Shown one piece after another: positions 22,499 to 29,260 of a DNA stretch of 34,283 nt. A program made the translations under genes and the position numbers. Each line of letters starts with the position of its first letter. Positions within the stretch are counted from its first letter, which is position 1. The DNA is taken from contig JAFGDY010000134.1 of NCBI GenBank assembly GCA_016931895.1, positions 1 through 34,283 of the forward strand, written 5' to 3'. The notes under the pieces were generated by a model. It saw only the letters and a program-made list of their open reading frames with translations. It had not been told where the DNA came from and ran no database searches. Source of the stretch: Anaerolineae bacterium. GTDB lineage: Bacteria; Chloroflexota; Anaerolineae; 4572-78; J111.

Positions 22499-23128
22499 TC
22501 AGGTCAACTTCATCACCACCATGCCAAATAAATTGGCCGCAGCATCAGCTTTATCGGACATATTGGCCACATGGCGGTAAACTTCGCGCCGCCGGAGCAT
22601 CACCATCAAGGGCTTAAAGTCTTTGGCTTTGGTAAATAAATCGGCAATGGCGGTGCGGTAGATACTTTCCACCTCATTCTCCAGCTTTTTAGCTCGTTGC
22701 GCATGTTGGCCGGCCACCCGGGGATTGGCGCTCAAACGATGCATAGCCATAGCCAACTCCTCGGCTTCCTGTCGCACCAGCGAGACCATCTCAAGCAAAT
22801 ACTCGTCAGCATCAATCTCCAGCAAACTCATTTCTTCAATAGTGGTAAAAGCATAATCAATCATGTCATCAATGTAGAGCGAGAGATTAAAAATATCTTC
22901 CCGGTCAATTGGCGTGATAAAAGTGTTATGCAACTCGTCAATCAAAATCCGCCTGATTTCATCGGCCTCATATTCTTTGGCCCGAATTTTTTCAATACTT
23001 TCCTCGTTAGGCTGCTGAATGCACTCTTGTAGCAATTTAATGCCTTCAACGGTCACTTCGGCTTGTTGGATGAGAAGACTGATAAAAATGTCTTCTTTTT
23101 TATTTTTGAAAATGTTCAGGAAACCCAT
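22499..23128 (-). CDS. DUF47/PhoU-like phosphate transport regulator
   Basis: A 209-residue all-helical protein of the DUF47 (TIGR00153) family, related to PhoU. It starts MGFLNIFKNKKEDIF and contains the acidic helix pattern characteristic of the family (EYEADEIRRILIDELHNTF, TPIDREDIFNLSLYIDDMID). These proteins accompany low-affinity PiT transporters and are thought to regulate them. It follows the PiT gene by 11 bases on the same strand and has AGGGG upstream of its ATG, so the two form an operon. The length is usual for the family. Confidence 0.9.
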   Translation of the reverse strand: MGFLNIFKNKKEDIFISLLIQQAEVTVEGIKLLQECIQQPNEESIEKIRAKEYEADEIRRILIDELHNTFITPIDREDIFNLSLYIDDMIDYAFTTIEEMSLLEIDADEYLLEMVSLVRQEAEELAMAMHRLSANPRVAGQHAQRAKKLENEVESIYRTAIADLFTKAKDFKPLMVMLRRREVYRHVANMSDKADAAANLFGMVVMKLT

Positions 23129-23139
23129 TATTTATACCC

Positions 23140-24132
23140 CTATGCAACAATAAAATTAATTGGATAATATAACAATGCCGCCACAATGGCCGTAGCCGGA
23201 ACCGTTAAAATCCAGGCCAGGACAATATCGCTCATCACGCCCCAACGTACTTTGGATTTTCGCTCGGCAGCCCCAACGCCCAAAATGGACGAACTGACCA
23301 CCTGGGTCGTGCTCACCGGCCCACCCAGGAGTGAAGCAGTCATAATAACCAGCCCGGAGGTCAGTTGAGAAGTAAAACTATGGATAGGCCGAATCCGGTA
23401 AAATTTGCCCCCCAGCGTATGGATAATGCGCCAGCCGCCTGTAGCTGTACCAATGGCAATGGCTCCTGCGCTAATTAAAATGACCCACCATGGCACCTCA
23501 AAGCTTTCCTGAAAACCCAGCGCCACCAAGCCCATCGTAATAATTCCCATTGTCTTTTGGGCGTCGTTAGTGCCGTGGCTTAAGGCTAAAACGAGCGCTG
23601 TGGGAATTTGGATACGCATAAAAAAGATACTTGCTTTAGGAGTTGCCCCCTGGGCCAGCCACAAAGTCAAACGCATAATGAGAATGCCTATAAAAAAACC
23701 AATCAACGGCGAGGTAAACAACGCAATGACAACCTTTTGCAATCCCTCCAGCCGAATAACCGACAGCCCCGAACCAACAGCAACCGCGCCTAAAATCCCG
23801 CCAATGAGGGCGTGTGACGAACTGGAGGGAATGCCAAAATACCAGGTGACAATATTCCACAGGCTGGCACTTAGTAACGCCGCCATTACCACGGCAATGG
23901 TGATAGAATCTGCCGGAGCCACCTCGTTGCCAATTGTTTTAGCCACAGCTACCCCCAGGAGAAACGGGCCGGCAAATTCGGCTAATGCCGCCAGGGTTAA
24001 GGCAGCCCTGGCCGTCATCGCCCGCGACGAAATCATTGTCGCCACCACATTAGCGCTATCATGAAAGCCGTTGAGAAAATCAAAAATCAAAGCCAAGATA
24101 ATGAGAATAGCCAGCAGAACCAATGGAGACAT
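23140..24132 (-). CDS. pit: PiT-family inorganic phosphate transporter
   Basis: A 330-residue inner-membrane carrier for phosphate (proton- or metal-phosphate symport in bacteria). The two inverted halves each have the PiT signature: NGFHDSANVVATMISSRA near the N-terminus and LSHGTNDAQKTMGIITMG in the second half. FGIPSSSSHALIGGILGA and GPVSTTQVVSSSILGVG are the paired reentrant motifs. The length fits the short bacterial form. AGGAAAGG lies 5 bases upstream of ATG 24132. It is the first gene of the pit-DUF47 operon, with a promoter about 60 bases upstream. Confidence 0.93.
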   Translation of the reverse strand: MSPLVLLAILIILALIFDFLNGFHDSANVVATMISSRAMTARAALTLAALAEFAGPFLLGVAVAKTIGNEVAPADSITIAVVMAALLSASLWNIVTWYFGIPSSSSHALIGGILGAVAVGSGLSVIRLEGLQKVVIALFTSPLIGFFIGILIMRLTLWLAQGATPKASIFFMRIQIPTALVLALSHGTNDAQKTMGIITMGLVALGFQESFEVPWWVILISAGAIAIGTATGGWRIIHTLGGKFYRIRPIHSFTSQLTSGLVIMTASLLGGPVSTTQVVSSSILGVGAAERKSKVRWGVMSDIVLAWILTVPATAIVAALLYYPINFIVA

Positions 24133-24193
24133 TTTTATCCTTTCCTAAAATTGGCCGGCAAAGACGTTTCGCCCAGTTGGTTAAAATATCTTT

Positions 24194-24234
24194 ATTATAG
24201 TAAAATTTCAGCAGGCTTCAAATGAAACATTTGA
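24194..24234 (-). promoter_or_regulatory. Promoter of the pit operon with overlapping inverted repeat
   Basis: On the minus strand TTGAAG (plus 24216-24221), a 16-base spacer and a perfect TATAAT (plus 24194-24199) form the promoter. A perfect inverted repeat, TCAAATG-AAA-CATTTGA (24218-24234), overlaps the -35 and could be the binding site of a regulator. It does not look like a direct-repeat PHO box. Confidence 0.6.
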
Positions 24235-24359
24235 GCTAAAATGGCTAACCTGCCAAAAGTAATTATTAAGTTTGTACTAAGGATTCCCAACTAAGATTCC
24301 TGAAGATAAGGCAGATTATTGAAAGTGCCCGGCTTCTAAACCACTGCCCTATTTCCTAT

Positions 24360-24387
24360 TTGAAACTGTGCCAGACCATGCTATATT
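24360..24387 (+). promoter_or_regulatory. Promoter of the receptor-type lipoprotein gene
   Basis: TTGAAA (24360-24365), a 16-base spacer and TATATT (24382-24387). Transcription would start near 24394, which excludes translation from the earliest in-frame start at 24368. Confidence 0.55.
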
Positions 24388-24442
24388 TGTATCTAAGACA
24401 AGGCCGATTTACCGATTCATGGCAAAAAACAGGATGGGTGAG

Positions 24443-25501
24443 ATGAAGCGCATTAATCTTGCCCGGCATACCTTAAAAATTTATATCCTGTTGATGGCGG
24501 TTTTTCTATTGCCGGCCTGCGCCGGGAAGGGATTCGACGGCGCGCCGCCGACCTTAAAAATCGGCCTGGTGGCGCCGTTTGAGGGCTTGCATCGCCCGCT
24601 GGGGTATGAAGTATTGTTTGCCGTTAAATTGGCCTTACAGGAAAGGAATGCAAGCGGAGGCGTCAACGGCTATCAGGTTGAGTTGGTGGCGTTGAATGAT
24701 TTTGACGAGCCGGCCGAAGCTCAAACGCAAGCCAGAGCGCTTATTGCCGACCCGGATGTTTTGGGCGTGGTGGGGCATCTCTCATCGGCCACCACCCTGG
24801 CGGCAATGCCAATCTATCAGGAAGCCAAACTGGCCCTGAGCGTACCCTGGACGATTGACGCGACTGCAATGAATATCCAGAAAAAAGGAGTAGTGAGGGT
24901 AGCCGCCGATTATGCCGATACGTCTGCCCGGCTCAACACGTTTAGCCAGGAATGGGGTTATAACCATAGGCTGAATGTGGCCGAGGTAGATCTTGACTCG
25001 TTGCCCGTTGAGCTCCAGGCCCTGGAATTGACGGGCGAAGGGGTTGCTGCCGGTGAAACCATTTCGGCCCTGCGCCGGGCCGGGGTATCGCTGCCGCTTT
25101 TGGGGCAGGTTGACGTGGGCAGCCCGCAGCCAGTTCAGGTAGCTAACGGCGCGGCCACAGGTCTTATTTTTGTTTCACCGGGGCCGGCCCCCCGCGATGC
25201 GCCGGGGACGGAGGCTTTTATGGAAGCCTATCAAACATTGGCCGGCTTCTCGCCCGGCCCGCGGGCTGTATTGGCTTACGATGCGACCAACATTTTGCTC
25301 AACGCCATTGAGCAAGCAATGTTTGGGTCTCACCAACCCACCCGGTCAGAAGTAAGCGCCCTGATCAACCAGGTCCAGCAACAAGGTCTCAGCGGCGATA
25401 TTGTTTTTGACCAGCAGGGGCGGCGCCTCAACGCGCCGGTGTGGGTGTATCAGATTTTCGAGGAGGAGCAGCAGTATCCAGGGGAATTGATTGCCCCCTG
25501 A
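24443..25501 (+). CDS. LivJ/ABC-type substrate-binding lipoprotein (compact)
   Basis: A 352-residue lipoprotein of the type I periplasmic-binding fold used by branched-chain amino acid receptors. The signal peptide MKRINLARHTLKIYILLMAV ends at lipobox LLPAC. The ligand-binding start is typical (LKIGLVAPFEGLHRPLGYE, then NASGGVNGYQVELVALND, VVGHLSSATTLAAMPIYQEA). The middle of the second lobe (after VRVAADYADTSARLNTF) is shorter than usual, so part of the family fold may be missing. ATG 24443 was chosen for its signal peptide and promoter position; ATG 24419 and 24434 are alternatives. No ABC permease or ATPase genes follow; the next gene, 13 bases downstream, is a glycosyltransferase. It may be a sensor or an orphan receptor. 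Confidence 0.75.
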   Translation: MKRINLARHTLKIYILLMAVFLLPACAGKGFDGAPPTLKIGLVAPFEGLHRPLGYEVLFAVKLALQERNASGGVNGYQVELVALNDFDEPAEAQTQARALIADPDVLGVVGHLSSATTLAAMPIYQEAKLALSVPWTIDATAMNIQKKGVVRVAADYADTSARLNTFSQEWGYNHRLNVAEVDLDSLPVELQALELTGEGVAAGETISALRRAGVSLPLLGQVDVGSPQPVQVANGAATGLIFVSPGPAPRDAPGTEAFMEAYQTLAGFSPGPRAVLAYDATNILLNAIEQAMFGSHQPTRSEVSALINQVQQQGLSGDIVFDQQGRRLNAPVWVYQIFEEEQQYPGELIAP

Positions 25502-25514
25502 GGAGAGATTGTCT

Positions 25515-26723
25515 ATGCGTATCTTAATGCTTTCCTGGGAATATCCCCCCAACCTCGTCGGTGGGTTGGGCCGGCACGTGGCCGAACTGTCGCCCGCCCT
25601 GGCCCAACAACATACCACTGTTCACGTGGTCACGCCAACGGCCAAACCGGAGGATGCCTCCAGAACTATTGAAGATGGCGTGGTCGTCCACCGCGTTTTT
25701 ACGCCAACTCTGAATATTCAGACCAATATTTACGACCAAGCTGTCGCCGCCAATCAAGTATTGCAAGATTACGCTCGTCAAATTGACGAGCAATTTGACA
25801 TTATCCACGTGCACGATTGGTTGACCGCTTTTGCCGGGATGGCCCTGCAAAAAGCCTGGAACCGGCCCCTGGTGGTCACTATTCACGCCACCGAACGAGG
25901 CCGGGGACGCGGCCACATTGACAACGACCTGGAACGAGCCATTGATCAGACCGAGCAATATGTAATTGAACAGGCCAACCACGTGATTGTGTGCAGCCGC
26001 TACATGTTGCACGAAGTGCAAACTTACTTCCATACGCCTCTCTCCCGGCTGGACGTTGTTTTTAATGGGGTCAATATTGACGATTTGCGGAACGGACATT
26101 CCAAAGAAGAATTGATAGCCTTTAGGGACAGATGCGCCCGTCCGCAAGATCGCGTTGTTTTTGCCGTGGCCAGGCTGGTATACCAAAAAGGCTTGCATCG
26201 CCTGGTTGAAGCCGCGCCCCGCATTTTGGCCCAATTCCCGGAAACACGCCTGATCATTGCCGGGCGAGGGCCTGAAGCCAAAAACTTAAAACAAGAGGCC
26301 TGGCACCTGGGGGTGGCAGACTGCATTGATTTTGTTGGTTTTATCTCAGACAAAGAACGCAACCGGTATTATCAAACCGCCTGCTGCGCCGTTTTTCCCA
26401 GCCTCTACGAACCGTTTGGGATCGTGGCCCTTGAGGCCATGGCCCTCGGCTGCCCGGTAGTGGTCAGCGACGTGGGCGGCCTTTCCGAAATTGTCAAACA
26501 TACCGAAACCGGCGTAACCATTTATCCTGATAATGCCGACTCTGTGGCCTGGGGCGTGATGCATATTCTGGCAAACCCCCGTCGGGCGCTGAATTACGCG
26601 GCCAGAGCCTACCAGACGGTTGACGAGTTATACAATTGGGCGCGTATTGCCCGTTTGACCAGGGGCGTGTATCGCCGTGTTCTGGATAAATACGATTTGG
26701 TCAGCGTCTGCCCCAATTTTTAG
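25515..26723 (+). CDS. GT4-family glycosyltransferase (glycogen synthase-like)
   Basis: A 402-residue GT-B fold retaining glycosyltransferase. The N-terminal Rossmann domain starts MRILMLSWEYPPNLVGGLGR and has HVHDWLTAF. The C-terminal domain has ARLVYQKGLHRLVEAAPRI, GRGPEAKNLKQEA and PSLYEPFGIVALEAMALGCP, the nucleotide-sugar site with the E-x7-E motif. The GGLGRHV start is shared by glycogen/alpha-glucan synthases and by other GT4 enzymes, so the product (glucan or surface polysaccharide) cannot be fixed. ATG 25515 follows AGGAG by about 8 bases. It lies 13 bases after the lipoprotein stop on the same strand and ends at a clear terminator. Confidence 0.88.
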   Translation: MRILMLSWEYPPNLVGGLGRHVAELSPALAQQHTTVHVVTPTAKPEDASRTIEDGVVVHRVFTPTLNIQTNIYDQAVAANQVLQDYARQIDEQFDIIHVHDWLTAFAGMALQKAWNRPLVVTIHATERGRGRGHIDNDLERAIDQTEQYVIEQANHVIVCSRYMLHEVQTYFHTPLSRLDVVFNGVNIDDLRNGHSKEELIAFRDRCARPQDRVVFAVARLVYQKGLHRLVEAAPRILAQFPETRLIIAGRGPEAKNLKQEAWHLGVADCIDFVGFISDKERNRYYQTACCAVFPSLYEPFGIVALEAMALGCPVVVSDVGGLSEIVKHTETGVTIYPDNADSVAWGVMHILANPRRALNYAARAYQTVDELYNWARIARLTRGVYRRVLDKYDLVSVCPNF

Positions 26724-26726
26724 GCC

Positions 26727-26757
26727 ATAGGGCCAGGGCAATGCCCTATCCCTTTTT
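26727..26757 (+). terminator. Intrinsic terminator after the glycosyltransferase
   Basis: ATAGGGC (26727-26733) and GCCCTAT (26743-26749) form a perfect 7-bp stem with a 9-base loop, followed by CCC and TTTTT (26753-26757). It isolates the glycosyltransferase transcript from the arginine operon promoter, which begins 16 bases later. Confidence 0.75.
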
Positions 26758-26772
26758 GAGACGCACCCCTAT

Positions 26773-26801
26773 TTGACAGCAACCCTCAACTGTGCTAAAC
26801 T
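26773..26801 (+). promoter_or_regulatory. Promoter of the arginine operon
   Basis: A perfect TTGACA (26773-26778), a 17-base spacer and TAAACT (26796-26801). Transcription would start near 26808, about 170 bases before the argC start codon. No obvious ARG-box palindrome overlaps it. Confidence 0.75.
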
Positions 26802-26829
26802 CGCCCCCATAAATTTTTGAGAAGCGATG

Positions 26830-26889
26830 ATGATTTTGCATGTATTGCCCAGGAGCCCGCGTCTTCAGCCAGACCTTATGTCTGGATAG
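26830..26889 (+). CDS. Candidate leader peptide of the arginine operon
   Basis: A 19-codon open frame, MILHVLPRSPRLQPDLMSG, ending at TAG 26887-26889. GAGAAG (26819-26824) lies 5 bases before ATG 26830; ATG 26827 would add one Met. Arg codons are AGG (26851-26853) and CGT (26860-26862). The frame runs through the 5' arms of the leader hairpin and stops exactly at the segment that can form an antiterminator. A ribosome stalled at the second Arg codon would cover CCAGAC (26869-26874) and free the competing strand. Two Arg codons is few for an attenuation peptide, so translation is not certain. Confidence 0.5.
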   Translation: MILHVLPRSPRLQPDLMSG

Positions 26890-26956
26890 CGGGCGTTGGC
26901 AAATCCTTACGCAGTTATCAAACCGGCTCCAGACATTCTTGTCAGGGCCGGTTTTT
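26845..26956 (+). promoter_or_regulatory. Attenuator: leader hairpin, alternative antiterminator and terminator upstream of argC
   Basis: Hairpin A has three stacked segments: TTGCC/GGCAA (26845-26849 with 26898-26902), GCCCGC/GCGGGC (26855-26860 with 26889-26894) and CCAGAC/GTCTGG (26869-26874 with 26880-26885). The terminator has ACCGGC/GCCGGT as the base of AAACCGGC/GCCGGTTT (26920-26927 with 26947-26954), plus inner CC/GG and GACA/TGTC, then TTTTT (26952-26956). ATGTCTGGA (26878-26886) is perfectly complementary over 9 bases to TCCAGACAT (26928-26936). That pairing breaks both hairpin A and the terminator. The structure ends 8 bases before the argC ribosome-binding site. No T-box motif was found. 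Confidence 0.7.
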
Positions 26957-26976
26957 CATTTGATGAGGTGAAAAAA

Positions 26977-27993
26977 ATGATCAAAGTAGGCGTTTTTGGC
27001 GCAAGCGGTTATACCGGTTTTGAAATCGTGGGCATACTCAAAAAACATCCGGCAGTGACCCTGGCGTTTGCCACCTCAGAAAGCGCGGCGGGTAAAATGC
27101 TAAGCGATCTGTATCCCGTGCCCTGGAATATTCCCCTGGTAGCCGCCGCCCAGGCGCCGCTGGAGCAGGTTGAGGCTGTGTTTTGCTGCCTGCCTCACGC
27201 CGCCAGCATGCCCACCGTGAGCGCCGCCCGGCAGGCCGGGGTGCGCGTCATTGATCTCTCCGCCGATTTCCGGCTAAACAATGTGGCAGTGTATGAAAAA
27301 TTCTACAACACCCCCCACACGGCTCTGGACTTATTGGCCGAAGCCGTATACGGCCTGCCCGAAATCTACCGGGATAAAATCCGCCAAACTAACCTGCTGG
27401 CCTGCCCCGGTTGTTACCCTACCAGCGTTATACTGGGGCTATATCCCCTGCTCAAAGCCAAAATGCTAAACCCGACTGCCCCCATCATCACCGACAGCAA
27501 AAGCGGTGTGAGCGGGGCGGGTCGCAAAGCCAGCCTCAAAACGCACTTTGTTGAGGCCAACGAGAATCTATCGCCCTACAATATTGGGCAGGTCCACCGT
27601 CACACCGCCGAGATGATCCAGGAAATCAACAAACTGGGCGGCCCCGGCGACCGAGTTATTTTTTCGCCGCATCTTGTGCCCCTCAACCGGGGGATGTTAT
27701 CTACCATTTACGTGACCCTGGCCCAAGACACGCCGGCTGAAGTAGCGCAGCAACTCTACACCGACACCTATGCCGATGAGCCGTTTATGTGGGTTCTGCC
27801 GCCGGGCCAACTGGCCGGTATGGCTCACACCCAACGGACAAACCGCTGCGCCGTTTCCATTACGGTGGTAAATTTGCGCCAGTTGATTATCTGTTCTTCA
27901 ATTGACAATCTGCTCAAGGGCGCCTCCGGGGCCGCGGTGCAGAATTTTAACCTCATGTTTGGCCTGGATGAGACGGCAGGATTAATTGAATAA
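26977..27993 (+). CDS. argC: N-acetyl-gamma-glutamyl-phosphate reductase
   Basis: A 338-residue cytoplasmic enzyme of arginine synthesis that reduces N-acetylglutamyl phosphate to the semialdehyde with NADPH. The nucleotide-binding start is VGVFGASGYTGFE. The catalytic Cys is C146 in LLACPGCYPTSV, and the proton-donating His is in GQVHRHTAEMIQEI. The end, NFNLMFGLDETAGL, is typical of ArgC. ATG 26977 follows GAGGTG by 6 bases. A longer frame opening at TTG 26896 lies inside the leader hairpin and is rejected. It is first in the operon; the second ArgC-like gene follows after 23 bases. Confidence 0.92.
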   Translation: MIKVGVFGASGYTGFEIVGILKKHPAVTLAFATSESAAGKMLSDLYPVPWNIPLVAAAQAPLEQVEAVFCCLPHAASMPTVSAARQAGVRVIDLSADFRLNNVAVYEKFYNTPHTALDLLAEAVYGLPEIYRDKIRQTNLLACPGCYPTSVILGLYPLLKAKMLNPTAPIITDSKSGVSGAGRKASLKTHFVEANENLSPYNIGQVHRHTAEMIQEINKLGGPGDRVIFSPHLVPLNRGMLSTIYVTLAQDTPAEVAQQLYTDTYADEPFMWVLPPGQLAGMAHTQRTNRCAVSITVVNLRQLIICSSIDNLLKGASGAAVQNFNLMFGLDETAGLIE

Positions 27994-28016
27994 ATCAGAG
28001 AAAGGGAACCAATTCA

Positions 28017-29072
28017 ATGATTGAAGTAGGCGTCTACGGCGCTTCCGGCTACATGGGCGGCGAAGCCCTGCGTATCTTGAACGAACATCCCCAGGTAAAA
28101 GTGGTCTGGGCCACCAGCCGCAGCGGCCGGCCCCTGGAATACTTTCATCGGAACCTGTACGGCTCCGGCCTAAGGTTCATTCACCCGGACCAGATAACGC
28201 CGTGCCAGGCTATATTTTTTGCCGTGCCCGGCGGCACCCCCATGTCAATGGCCCCAGACTTATTAGCCCAAAACACCAAGCTCATTGACCTGGGGGCGGA
28301 TTTCCGGTTAAAAAACCGGGAGGATTGGGAACGTCTCTATCGCAAAGAGCACGTGTGTTGGGATATTGCGGCCGGAGCGGTCTACGGTATCCCGGAGCTA
28401 CACCGGGAGGAGATCAAACAGGCCAGGGTGATTGCCAACCCCGGCTGCTTCTCGTCGGCCGTTATTCTGGGGTTGGCGCCGGTGGTGAAGGCGAGCCTGA
28501 TTGACGCTGAAAGGATTGTGGTGGATGGTCTATCCGGCACGGCCGGCGCCGGGGCTGAATTAGACATAACCAGCCATCATCCTGAGATTGCCAACAACAT
28601 TGTGGCCTACAATGTGATAGATCATCGCCACACCTATGAGATGGAACAAGAGCTGGGCCTTTTGAGCCGGTCAGCGGTCACCATCCATTTTACTTCAAGC
28701 TACGTGCCCATCACGCGGGGCATTTTGGCAATCTGTCACTGTTTCCCTCGCCGGCCGGTCAGCCGGGACGAAATATTGGCGCTTTATTCTGATTTTTACG
28801 GCCGGGAGCATTTTATCAAAGTGTTTGACCTGCCCAAAGACCCCCAGGCCACCTGGCAGTATCGCCCCTACCCCTGGGTGGCCGCCGTATCGGGCACAAA
28901 CTTTTGCCACATTGGCCTGGACGTTGACGAAAAACGCAATCGCCTGGTAGTCTTTAGCGTCTTGGACAGTGTCGGCAAAGGGGGCGCGCATGCCGGCGTG
29001 CAAAACTTGAATTTGATGTTTGGCCTGGACGAGACAACGGGCCTGGAAAGAGCCGGTTTGCATCCTTATTGA
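28017..29072 (+). CDS. ArgC/LysY-family semialdehyde-forming reductase (second copy)
   Basis: A 351-residue paralogue of the preceding gene with an intact active site: GASGYMGGEALRIL, catalytic C144 in ANPGCFSSAVILG, and HRHTYEMEQEL. It differs throughout from the first copy, so it is not a recent duplication. Sequences such as GGEALRILNEHPQVKVVWAT and HRHT-EMEQEL recall LysY, which acts on LysW-bound aminoadipyl phosphate or glutamyl phosphate, but no LysW or LysX gene is in the window. It may act on acetylglutamyl phosphate, aminoadipyl phosphate or a different acyl phosphate. The end is NLNLMFGLDETTGL, as in ArgC. It starts 23 bases after argC and is followed by a 188-base gap holding heptamer repeats. 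Confidence 0.8.
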   Translation: MIEVGVYGASGYMGGEALRILNEHPQVKVVWATSRSGRPLEYFHRNLYGSGLRFIHPDQITPCQAIFFAVPGGTPMSMAPDLLAQNTKLIDLGADFRLKNREDWERLYRKEHVCWDIAAGAVYGIPELHREEIKQARVIANPGCFSSAVILGLAPVVKASLIDAERIVVDGLSGTAGAGAELDITSHHPEIANNIVAYNVIDHRHTYEMEQELGLLSRSAVTIHFTSSYVPITRGILAICHCFPRRPVSRDEILALYSDFYGREHFIKVFDLPKDPQATWQYRPYPWVAAVSGTNFCHIGLDVDEKRNRLVVFSVLDSVGKGGAHAGVQNLNLMFGLDETTGLERAGLHPY

Positions 29073-29082
29073 TTGAGAAGCA

Positions 29083-29117
29083 CGATGAACGACGAACGAC
29101 GAATGACGAACGACCAA
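29083..29117 (-). repeat. Heptamer repeat, five units, inverted relative to the next tract
   Basis: CGATGAA, CGACGAA, CGACGAA, TGACGAA and CGACCAA follow each other without gaps. Read on minus they become TTGGTCG, TTCGTCA, TTCGTCG, TTCGTCG and TTCATCG, the same family as the tract at 29143-29237. The two tracts can pair as a hairpin in the operon transcript. Confidence 0.7.
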
Positions 29118-29142
29118 TTTACTTTTCCCTCGCCGGTCAACG

Positions 29143-29237
29143 TTGGTCGTTGCTCATTGGTCGTCGTTGGTCGTTGGTCGTTGGTCATTGGTCATTGGTC
29201 GTCGTTGGTCATTGGTCATTGGTCGTCGTTGGTCATT
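29143..29237 (+). repeat. Heptamer repeat TTGGTC(A/G) with TCG interruptions
   Basis: About a dozen copies of TTGGTCG or TTGGTCA stand head to tail, interrupted three times by an extra TCG. They fill the gap between the second argC-like gene and argB. The heptamer resembles cyanobacterial STRR-type repeats as I remember them. The tract ends 9 bases before the argB ribosome-binding site. Confidence 0.75.
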
Positions 29238-29260
29238 AATTGTTGCCCAGAGGTAAGGCG

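Noticed and set aside
25524-26234. 236-codon minus-strand frame in the glycosyltransferase gene
   Set aside because: Shadow frame; the plus strand has the complete GT4 motif set.
26845-26956. T-box or known amino-acid riboswitch upstream of argC
   Set aside because: The conserved T-box antiterminator sequence is absent, and the leader is too short and simple for the lysine riboswitch.
26896-26976. N-terminal extension of argC
   Set aside because: It would begin with TTG inside the leader hairpin and run through the terminator. ArgC homology and the ribosome-binding site fix the start at 26977.
29083-29237. CRISPR array
   Set aside because: The repeats are 7 bases long and contiguous with no unique spacers, and no cas genes are nearby.
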